From positions 1 to 12,788 of the forward strand of contig JBKPNX010000192.1 in NCBI GenBank assembly GCA_046732855.1: a stretch of 12,788 nucleotides of DNA, given 5' to 3'. Of the stretch, positions 7,984 to 12,788 are shown piece by piece. Every line of letters starts with the position of its first letter. Position 1 is the first letter of the stretch. The position numbers and the translations under genes are program-made. This DNA is from JBKPNX01 sp046732855 (GTDB lineage: Bacteria; Pseudomonadota; Alphaproteobacteria; Geminicoccales; Geminicoccaceae). The notes below the pieces were generated by a model. It was not told the DNA's origin. It was given only the letters and a program-made list of their open reading frames with translations, and made no database searches.

Positions 7984-8745
7984 ATGACGACGCGCATGGG
8001 CAAGGTCTGGGATCGGGGCGAGGCGGTGCTGAATGGCTGGTTGACGATCCCGAGCACGATCACCGCCGAGACGGTCGCCCGGCAGGACTACGATTCGATC
8101 GTGGTCGATCTGCAGCACGGCCTGATCGACTACCAGATGGCGCTCCCCATGATCCAGGCGATCGGCGCAGCGAGCGACGCCACGGTGATTGCGCGCCCGC
8201 CGTGGAACGAGCCCGGCATCATCATGAAGCTGCTGGACGCCGGCGCCTGGGGCATCCTCTGCCCGATGATCAACAATCCGGGCGACGCCGAGGCCCTGGT
8301 GCGCGCCTGCCACTACGCCCCGCGCGGTCAGCGCAGCGTCGGTCCGACCCGCGCCATGATGGTTTACGGTCCGTCCTACATCCAGGACGCGAATCGCCAC
8401 GTCATCACGCTCGCCATGATCGAGACGCGCGAGGCGCTCGACAACGTCGAGGCGATCGCGAGGACGCCGGACCTCTCCGGCCTGTACATCGGCCCGAGCG
8501 ACCTCGCCCAGTCGCTCGGCTATCCGATCCAGCTCGATCCCACCGGCGCCGACACGATGGCCGCGGTCGAGCGCATCTTGCAGGCGGCCAAAGCCGCGGG
8601 GATCAAGGCCGGCATGCACTGCATGATGCCGGACTACGCCCGGAGCATGGTCGCCAAGGGCTTCGACTTCGTGACGCTCGGCACGGACCTGCGCATGTTC
8701 AACGCCGAGGTCGCCGCCCGGGTGGGCGCTTTCCGCGGCCGGTGA
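7984..8745 (+). CDS. HpcH/HpaI-family class II (metal-dependent) pyruvate aldolase
   Basis: This family cleaves 2-keto-4-hydroxy acids to pyruvate and an aldehyde in a metal-dependent TIM barrel. At 253 aa the length is normal. The Asp42/His45 pair sits in VVDLQHGLIDYQ, Arg71 in IARPPWNEPGIIMKLLDAGA, metal ligand Glu147 in AMIETREAL and Asp173 in GLYIGPSDLAQSLG. These match the HpaI/HpcH/GarL active-site pattern in order and spacing. The residue before the catalytic His is Gln44, where HpaI and GarL have Glu. The true substrate (hydroxy-oxoheptanedioate, keto-deoxy-glucarate, keto-deoxy-rhamnonate or another) cannot be read from sequence, and no pathway partner lies nearby to settle it. ATG 7984 is fixed by the strong ribosome site. 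No signal peptide is visible, so it is cytoplasmic. Confidence 0.9.
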   Translation: MTTRMGKVWDRGEAVLNGWLTIPSTITAETVARQDYDSIVVDLQHGLIDYQMALPMIQAIGAASDATVIARPPWNEPGIIMKLLDAGAWGILCPMINNPGDAEALVRACHYAPRGQRSVGPTRAMMVYGPSYIQDANRHVITLAMIETREALDNVEAIARTPDLSGLYIGPSDLAQSLGYPIQLDPTGADTMAAVERILQAAKAAGIKAGMHCMMPDYARSMVAKGFDFVTLGTDLRMFNAEVAARVGAFRGR

Positions 8746-8761
8746 CGCGCTCGAGCTGCGC

Positions 8762-8778
8762 ACCACCAACCTGGTGGT
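8762..8778 (+). terminator. weak hairpin after the aldolase gene
   Basis: ACCACC-AACCT-GGTGGT forms a perfect 6-bp stem with a 5-nt loop 17 bases after the aldolase stop codon. There is no T-run, so it is at best a weak or factor-assisted terminator, or an mRNA 3'-end stabiliser. Confidence 0.25.
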
Positions 8779-8825
8779 CGGGGTGCCTGGTCCAACGCAG
8801 CACAGCGAAGTTCAGAGCGACGGGT

Positions 8826-8842
8826 GTTAACGGAGCGTTGAC
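8826..8842. promoter_or_regulatory. near-perfect inverted repeat overlapping a consensus TTGACA
   Basis: GTTAACG-GAG-CGTTGAC is an inverted repeat with 6 of 7 arm positions paired. Its right arm overlaps a perfect -35 hexamer, TTGACA, at 8838-8843. No good -10 hexamer sits 16-18 bp downstream (TAAGAT at 8853 is too close), so promoter activity is doubtful. A regulator site is possible. Confidence 0.2.
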
Positions 8843-9196
8843 AGTTGCTCGGTAAGATTTGGTTCGGGTGGTCCATGCGACCGTGTGAGTCCATGCCGGC
8901 GGCGGGTGGGTTGGCCTGCGGAGCGGCGGCGGCAGGGGCCAGACGAGTGGACCGGCCCACAGATTGGGCGAAAGCGCTAAAGGTCGAGGCGCCGGGGCTG
9001 GTCGGCCGAGCGGCACCAGGAGGCGAAAATGGTGCCCCGCAAAAAGAGCGCAAAAGGAAGTTGATCAGCGACCCACGTCTTCATAAAACCTGGTTCGGGT
9101 TGAGCGGTAACGGTGCAGGTAAATCGCGCACAAAAACAAGAATTGATACGTCTGGGTCGAACGCTACTGACCAGAAGCGCGGCGGCCGGAAAGGGG

Positions 9197-9215
9197 TCCT
9201 AGGGCCATGCTAGGA
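9197..9215. repeat. TCCTAG/CTAGGA inverted repeat
   Basis: TCCTAG-GGCCATG-CTAGGA is a perfect 6-bp inverted repeat with a 7-nt loop, extendable by a G-T and a G-C pair. It contains two CTAG tetramers, which are uncommon in many bacterial genomes. It is the first of three stem-loops within about 145 bp. It may be an RNA hairpin or a protein-binding palindrome. Confidence 0.4.
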
Positions 9216-9295
9216 TCGAGCATCGTTCAGCTCCCGCCGCGTTTTCTCTGCGTGGAGTATCCTTAAACACTGATTCCAATCTTTCGGCGCCGTCG

Positions 9296-9340
9296 ACCGG
9301 CCGCGGCGTCTTCGGCCGGTTCCATCGCGCTCGAGCGATG
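9296..9340. repeat. two adjacent stem-loops, possible structured RNA
   Basis: The first stem is ACCGGCCG (9296-9303) with CGGCCGGT (9313-9320), 8 bp perfect with a 9-nt loop. The second is CATCGC (9323-9328) with GCGATG (9335-9340), 6 bp with a 6-nt loop, only two bases later. Downstream lies a pyrimidine tract with TTTTT at 9373-9377. Neither stem is placed right for a classic terminator. Side-by-side stems in non-coding sequence suggest a structured transcript, but GC-rich DNA yields such stems by chance fairly often. Confidence 0.3.
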
Positions 9341-9498
9341 CGACCGCCTTTCCCGCCTGCCCGGCCTTCGTCTTTTTCCCCCGATATGCGCCACGAACGG
9401 ATCGTCGGGCGACGGCCCTCGTGGACGCGCGAACCGCCTCGAAACTCGGCGATGACGGCGGGGGCAGGAGCACGCCCGCTCGCGCCGATGTGATCTGA

Positions 9499-9518
9499 GC
9501 TGTGACCGTGATCACAGC
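9499..9518. promoter_or_regulatory. perfect CRP-type binding site
   Basis: TGTGA-CCGTGA-TCACA (9501-9516) matches the classic CRP pattern TGTGA-N6-TCACA at all ten fixed positions. The arms extend to GCTGTGA/TCACAGC, a perfect 7+7 inverted repeat. The centre lies about 124 bp before ATG 9633 of the small exported protein, in intergenic DNA, so that gene is the natural target. Which CRP/FNR-family protein binds is unknown. The adenylate cyclase at 5670-7826 could supply the ligand. Confidence 0.6.
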
Positions 9519-9539
9519 GGTGACGTGGTGACGTCGTCA
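9519..9539. promoter_or_regulatory. tandem GGTGACGT repeats with a TGACG-T-CGTCA palindrome beside the CRP-like box
   Basis: GGTGACGT occurs twice in direct contact (9519-9526 and 9527-9534), starting on the base after the CRP-like site ends. The second copy overlaps an inverted repeat, TGACG-T-CGTCA, at 9529-9539. The arrangement suggests a second regulator site and possible competition or cooperation with the CRP-type factor. No consensus -35/-10 pair is obvious downstream. Confidence 0.35.
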
Positions 9540-9549
9540 ACCTACAGAG

Positions 9550-9566
9550 CAGGACCTCGCGTCCTG
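9550..9566 (+). promoter_or_regulatory. possible leader hairpin upstream of the exported protein
   Basis: CAGGAC-CTCGC-GTCCTG is a perfect 6-bp stem with a 5-nt loop, 66 bp before the start codon at 9633. It could shape the 5' end of the mRNA if transcription starts near the CRP-like site. Confidence 0.2.
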
Positions 9567-9632
9567 ACCACGCATGCCAGCGGTAACGGCCGGCGACGCT
9601 CGGTGACCGCGGGCAGGCAAGGAGATTACGTC

Positions 9633-10001
9633 ATGGCCACTCATGCCCTTTGCCACGAACCTCTGGCAGCGCGTGGCTTCAGGCGGGGCCGCGCCGCGCG
9701 GCTGGTCGGCGGATTTCTGCTGGCGCTCCTGGCATCCGCCGGCGGCCTCCTGCTCGGTTCGCCGGTCGAGGCCGCCAGGCTGTGCGGCGCGCGGAGCGAT
9801 ATCCTCAAGAGCCTGGAGCAGCGGCACCAGGAGACGCCGCAGGCGCTCGGCCTCTCCGCCGACGGCGGCGTGCTCGAGGTCCTGGTGTCGCCCAGCGGCG
9901 GCTGGACCATCCTCGTGACCTATCCCAAGCGGCCAACGTGCGTGGTCGCGATCGGCGAGGCCTGGCAGGCGCTCCACCTGACCGGCGGCGAAGGCGCGTG
10001 A
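9633..10001 (+). CDS. small exported protein with two conserved-looking cysteines, function unknown
   Basis: The product is 122 aa. An Arg-rich n-region (residues 14-23, RGFRRGRAAR) is followed by a hydrophobic core (about 24-44, LVGGFLLALLASAGGLLLG) and a signal-peptidase-I-like end, SPVEA or SPVEAA, so the mature protein starts near residue 48. No lipobox is present. The mature part has Cys51 (RLCGARSDILKSLEQRHQE) and Cys103 (RPTCVVAIGEAWQAL), which could form a disulfide in the periplasm. Between them is a short beta-rich segment (LGLSADGGVLEVLVSPSGGWTILVTY). It resembles small periplasmic hypothetical proteins of alphaproteobacteria that end in a C-V-x-x-G-E-x-W motif; no activity is known to me. 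ATG 9633 has AAGGAG eight bases upstream. It lies behind a perfect CRP-like site and converges on the response regulator gene. Confidence 0.8.
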   Translation: MATHALCHEPLAARGFRRGRAARLVGGFLLALLASAGGLLLGSPVEAARLCGARSDILKSLEQRHQETPQALGLSADGGVLEVLVSPSGGWTILVTYPKRPTCVVAIGEAWQALHLTGGEGA

Positions 10002-10008
10002 GCGCGCC
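9993..10008 (+). terminator. GC hairpin spanning the stop codon
   Basis: GGCGCG-TGAG-CGCGCC is a perfect 6-bp all-G/C stem with a tetraloop containing the TGA stop of the exported-protein gene. It lacks a T-run. It may act as a pause or termination element between two convergent genes. Confidence 0.3.
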
Positions 10009-10020
10009 GGCGCGGGGACG

Positions 10021-10047
10021 GGTCACAAGGTCGCTGATCTCGTGACC
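10021..10047. terminator. inverted repeat in the convergent intergenic gap
   Basis: GGTCAC (10021-10026) pairs perfectly with GTGACC (10042-10047) around a 15-nt loop. It sits midway between the convergent genes ending at 10001 and 10086, where a bidirectional terminator is expected. The stem is short and the loop long, with no T-run on either side. Confidence 0.25.
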
Positions 10048-10085
10048 GGGGCTGGACCAGCATCAACTGGCCTCGCGCGCCCGGT

Positions 10086-10820
10086 TCAGAGCCGAGCTGG
10101 CTCCTCGCCATGGGGGACGAAGATGTAGCCGGCGCCGCGCACGGTCTTGATCACCTGCGGCTTGCTCGGGTCGGTCTCGACCTTGCGCCGCAGGCGGGCG
10201 ATGCGGATGTCGATGCTGCGGTCGAACGGTTCCCAGTCCCGATTGTGCGCCAGATCCAAAAGCTGGTCGCGACTGAGCACGCGGTTGGGATGCTCGGCGA
10301 ACGCCTTCAGCAGGTCGAACTCCATGCTGGTGATCGGCACCTCCTCGCCCGCGGCGTCGTACAGCCTGTGGGCGTCGAGATCCAGCTGACAGGCGCCAAA
10401 GCCGATCTTTCTCGTCCCGGGCGCTTCGGCCGCCGGCTTTTCGGGCACTGATTCCGTCCGACGCAGCACCGCGCGCACGCGCGCCAGGAGCTCGCGCATG
10501 TCGACCGGTTTCGGCAGGTAGTCGTCCGCGCCCATCTCCAGGCCGACAATGCGGTCGACCACTTCGCCCGCCGCGGTCAGCATGACGATGCCGATCCGGG
10601 TGTTGGCGCGCAGATAACGGGCGAGCGACAGGCCGTCCTCGCCCGGCATGTTGATGTCCAGGATGACGAGATCGGCGGCCTGGTCCTCCAGCAGTCGGCG
10701 CAGCGACGCGCCGTCCTCGGCGGTGCTCACCCTGAAGCCGGCGTGGCCCAGGTAGTCCGCCAGCATCTCGCGGATCTCGGGCTCGTCGTCGACGACGATG
10801 ATGTGGTTCGCTGCGGCCAT
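10086..10820 (-). CDS. OmpR-family two-component response regulator
   Basis: This is a DNA-binding response regulator of 244 aa. The receiver domain (about 5-120) has the acidic pair Asp11/Asp12 in VVDDEPEIREML, phospho-acceptor Asp55 in LVILDINMPGEDGL, Thr82 in MLTAAGE and Lys104 in DDYLPKPVD. A linker (about 122-138) is rich in Pro, Ala and Glu. The C-terminal winged helix (about 140-238) reads VPITSMEFDLLKAFAEHPNR, VLSRDQLLDLAHNR, the recognition helix RSIDIRIARLRRKVE and RGAGYIFVP. All key residues are present, so it should be phospho-regulated. ATG 10820 gives the standard family N-terminus. In-frame ATGs at 10865 and 10913 would add 15 or 31 atypical residues, and no candidate has a strong ribosome site. 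It is divergent from the sensor at 11062, its likely partner. Targets cannot be read from sequence. Confidence 0.93.
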   Translation of the reverse strand: MAAANHIIVVDDEPEIREMLADYLGHAGFRVSTAEDGASLRRLLEDQAADLVILDINMPGEDGLSLARYLRANTRIGIVMLTAAGEVVDRIVGLEMGADDYLPKPVDMRELLARVRAVLRRTESVPEKPAAEAPGTRKIGFGACQLDLDAHRLYDAAGEEVPITSMEFDLLKAFAEHPNRVLSRDQLLDLAHNRDWEPFDRSIDIRIARLRRKVETDPSKPQVIKTVRGAGYIFVPHGEEPARL

Positions 10821-11061
10821 CCCGGAGGTCCCGATCTCGCGGAGCTCCCGCGCGTGCTTTGTCATCAAGCTGAAACATGGCGCAAATTCAAGGCAATTAC
10901 ATGTTGACGGCAAGAACAGAGGCTGGCCCAGCCCGGATTCCGGATGCCTGGACGTGGGAAATAGATCTCGGCGCGCCCTATGCGCGGGGGAGACGACCGG
11001 CGCGCAACCCGCTATGTTCGTGCTCCGGAGGGGGACCGAGTTGCCGACGAGGCCGAGCCCG
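10821..11061. promoter_or_regulatory. divergent intergenic region of the two-component pair
   Basis: This 241-bp gap must carry the promoters of both the regulator and the sensor gene. An AT-richer patch at about 10858-10915 contains TTGACG (10904-10909, + strand), close to a -35 consensus, but the -10 position 17 bp on is GC-rich. On the - strand TTGAAT lies about 17 bp before TTGATG, a poor pair. GGAGGGGG at 11027-11034 is a strong ribosome-like site that favours a start near 11041 for the sensor. I cannot fix either promoter. Confidence 0.3.
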
Positions 11062-12788
11062 ATGTCCGATCGCGCGGATGCGCCGTCCCCGACGGTATCG
11101 ACGGGCGATGCGGCAAGCGCAGCGCAGGACCCGGAGGCGGCGGGCAGCGACGGGCGAGTGCCGTTTCGCAGCTACTCGCTGATCGCCACCATCGGCGTGG
11201 TGCCGCTGGTGCTGATGGTGCTCGCACTGCTCGTGTTCCAGTTCCGGAACGAGCATCGCGCGCTGCTCGAGGAGCTCCAGGGCCAGGCCATCGAGCACAA
11301 CATCCTCTTGAGCAACGTGATCAAGACGGTCGAGGATCACGTGTGGCGGCTCGGCGCCTGGAGCGAGATCTACGCGCTCAGCGACGAGCACAGCTCGCTC
11401 GCCCCGCTGCCCGCGGGCGATGCCCGCCACCTGTTGGACGGTGGCGCGGTGCTGTACGGGCCCAACTTCGCAGCGCGCGGCGATGCGCCAGCGGATTATC
11501 GGCTCGCCGAGCATCTGATCCAGCACATGCAGCTGTCGCACGAAGCCATGCCGTATCTGCGCTGGAGCTATTTCCGCTCCGGGCAGGACGACCTCATGAC
11601 CATCTTCCCGTTCGCCGACCAGACGGGTCTCGGGGGCGAGTTCCGAGGGGCTTCCAACGACGAGATCCTCGCGCGTTTTGCCGCCGTGCCGCTGTTCGAT
11701 CGCGGGCAGGCCGAGGCGGGGACGCCGTACTGGACCGCAGCTTACGCCGACCCCGCGGGCGCGGGCTGGATGGTCGGCTACGCCACCCCGGCGCGCGCTG
11801 ACGGGCGCTCGGTCGGCGTGGTCGGCACGGCGGTGCCGCTCGACTTCGTCAACGGTTTCGTGCGCGCGTTCGACTATCCGGCCGGCCATCTCTGGTTGTT
11901 GAATGGGCAGGGCCAGGTCCTCGCGGCATCCGACGGCCGCAATCAGGAGGGCGTGCGCCTGCTCGAGATGGCCGACGTGCTGCCCGAGGCGCTGCGGACG
12001 GTCGATCCCGCCCACCTCCTGGACGCGCCGGGCTCGTTCACCCGCATCGGCGATCAGTTCGTGTTCGCTCAGCCGGTCAGCTCGACCCCGTGGACGCTGT
12101 TGTTCGCGGCGTCGACCAGCGAGCTGAACCAGGTCGTTCTGCCGCGGCTCGTGCCCTCTGGCATTATTCTCGCCGGCCTGATCCTGACCCTCCTGCTCGC
12201 CCACCTGCTCCGCCAGCGGCTGATCGTCCGGCCGGCTTTGTCGTTCGCCAATTACATCCATGCCGAAGCCGGCAACCTGCGCCCGAAGCCGCCGGCGCTG
12301 CCCGGCTGGTGGCAGCCCCTCGCCAGTGCCGCGGCCGCCGCTTTCCAGGCGCAGCGGAGCGCGCTCGAGCGCATCCAGGACAGCGACGCGCTGAAATCGG
12401 CGATCATCAACTCGGCCCTCGACGCCCTGATCACCATCGACGAGAGCGGCAAGATGGTGGAGTTCAGCCCGAGCGCCGAGCGGATGTTCGGGATCGAGCG
12501 GTCCCGCGCGCTCGGGCAGTCGCTCTCGGAGCTGATCATTCCGGCGGCGCTCCGGGCGCAGCACGAAGCCGGCCTGCGCCGCTATCTCGCGACCGGCGCG
12601 TCGCGCATCCTGGGCCGGCGGGTCGAGCTGGAGGCGCTTCGCGCCGACGGCCAGGCGTTTCCGGTCGAGGTCGCCGTCACCGAGGTGCAGCAGGCCGGCC
12701 GGCGCCTGTTCACCGCCTATCTGCGCGACATCACCGATCGGCGCGCGATGGAGCGGGCGCTCCGCCAGAGCGAACGGCATTTCCGCAC
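11062..12788 (+). CDS. membrane sensor protein with Cache-like extracytoplasmic domain and PAS domain (3' end outside the window)
   Basis: This gene is open to the right edge, giving at least 575 aa. A cytoplasmic Ala/Asp/Pro-rich tail (1-38) leads to TM1 (about 39-61, SLIATIGVVPLVLMVLALLV). The extracytoplasmic part (62-362) resembles a double Cache ligand sensor (PYWTAAYADPAGAGWMVGYA, VGVVGTAVPLDFVNGFVRAF, LWLLNGQGQVLAAS). TM2 lies at about 363-385 (LVPSGIILAGLILTLLLAHL), followed by a short linker, then a PAS domain (about 442-557, SALDALITIDESGKMVEFSP to YLRDITDRR). The last residues, RQSERHFR, look like the start of another PAS. The output domain is not in the window: a histidine kinase is most likely given the divergent OmpR-type regulator, but a GGDEF or other output cannot be excluded. 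ATG 11062 has only GAGG nine bases upstream. TTG 11041 has GGAGGGGG six bases upstream, and ATG 11014 is also in frame, so the start is uncertain by up to 16 codons. Confidence 0.88.
   Translation, partial: MSDRADAPSPTVSTGDAASAAQDPEAAGSDGRVPFRSYSLIATIGVVPLVLMVLALLVFQFRNEHRALLEELQGQAIEHNILLSNVIKTVEDHVWRLGAWSEIYALSDEHSSLAPLPAGDARHLLDGGAVLYGPNFAARGDAPADYRLAEHLIQHMQLSHEAMPYLRWSYFRSGQDDLMTIFPFADQTGLGGEFRGASNDEILARFAAVPLFDRGQAEAGTPYWTAAYADPAGAGWMVGYATPARADGRSVGVVGTAVPLDFVNGFVRAFDYPAGHLWLLNGQGQVLAASDGRNQEGVRLLEMADVLPEALRTVDPAHLLDAPGSFTRIGDQFVFAQPVSSTPWTLLFAASTSELNQVVLPRLVPSGIILAGLILTLLLAHLLRQRLIVRPALSFANYIHAEAGNLRPKPPALPGWWQPLASAAAAAFQAQRSALERIQDSDALKSAIINSALDALITIDESGKMVEFSPSAERMFGIERSRALGQSLSELIIPAALRAQHEAGLRRYLATGASRILGRRVELEALRADGQAFPVEVAVTEVQQAGRRLFTAYLRDITDRRAMERALRQSERHFR

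Larger units (their letters stand above)
8746..9632. other. 887-bp stretch without a convincing gene
   Basis: No reading frame here looks like a known protein. The longest + frame (8845-9213) and the - frames (8634-9053, 8699-9016, 9199-9540) are Arg/Gly/Pro-rich shadow-like sequences without ribosome sites. The stretch instead holds inverted repeats at 8762-8778, 8826-8842, 9197-9215, 9296-9320 and 9323-9340. It also has a 10-bp direct repeat TGGTTCGGGT (8860-8869 and 9091-9100) and an A-rich island at about 9025-9150 unlike its surroundings. A perfect GGAGG-led mini-frame of 11 codons lies at 9029-9064. At the right end is the CRP-like box at 9499-9518. It may contain a non-coding RNA or the remains of a lost gene; neither can be shown from sequence alone. 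Confidence 0.6.

Noticed and set aside
7885..8769. 294-aa open frame on the - strand across the aldolase
   Set aside because: It lies antisense to a well-supported aldolase and shows no domain.
9143..9170. Possible promoter TTGATA-16-TACTGA
   Set aside because: The -10 element matches poorly and no gene follows at a suitable distance.
8845..9213. 122-aa + strand frame in the non-coding stretch
   Set aside because: It has no ribosome site, mixed low-complexity composition and no family resemblance. It crosses the A-rich island and ends in an inverted repeat.
9199..9540. 113-aa frame on the - strand
   Set aside because: It has Arg/Gly-rich shadow-like composition, and its start lies inside the repeats next to the CRP-like box.
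10821..10913. 31-residue N-terminal extension of the response regulator
   Set aside because: The extra residues are not receiver-like, and the region is AT-richer and more likely a promoter or leader.
10978..12780. 600-aa open frame on the - strand
   Set aside because: It is the antisense shadow of the sensor gene, whose + frame shows TM, Cache-like and PAS features and stays open to the window end.

Overview
The window is very GC-rich, has mostly G/C third codon positions, and carries the gene types expected of a free-living alphaproteobacterium. The best guess is Rhodospirillales-like or a near relative. This rests on a PutA without the ribbon-helix-helix domain, a MARRLAAILAADVVGYSRLM-type cyclase fused to TolB-like and TPR modules, and a KARAEASR/GAKSRGPRT-type hypothetical protein. 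The lineage is inferred; no rRNA or other phylogenetic marker is present. No tRNA, rRNA, IS element, phage gene or CRISPR array was seen.

Left part (1-3755): a degenerate tandem array of about 41-bp units, two flavours alternating in an 81-83-bp higher-order period, runs to about 80 bp before putA. putA encodes a complete bifunctional proline dehydrogenase / P5C dehydrogenase of 1050 aa.

Middle (3756-8745), all on the + strand: a small TM2-like membrane protein; an uncharacterised 273-aa protein with its own recognisable sigma70-type promoter and an adjoining palindrome; a 718-aa membrane class III adenylate cyclase with TolB-like and TPR domains; and an HpcH/HpaI-family aldolase with a very strong ribosome binding site. 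The gaps are 145-284 bp, so these look like separate transcription units rather than one operon.

Right part (8746-12788): an 887-bp stretch with no convincing gene but several inverted repeats. It ends in a perfect CRP-type site, TGTGA-N6-TCACA, with two abutting GGTGACGT repeats, upstream of a small exported protein. A convergent OmpR-type response regulator (- strand) follows, and diverging from it is a sensor (TM, Cache-like extracytoplasmic domain, TM, PAS) that runs off the right edge. The last two are probably a two-component pair.

Functionally, the window joins amino-acid catabolism (proline to glutamate), a carbon-chain aldolase, cAMP synthesis and a two-component sensor. The most testable link is between the local cyclase and the perfect CRP-like box about 1.7 kb downstream of it. 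No complete novel system such as defence or biosynthesis is evident. The least explained items are the repeat array before putA, the GAKSRGPRT protein with its promoter and palindrome, and the structured non-coding stretch with its CRP box.
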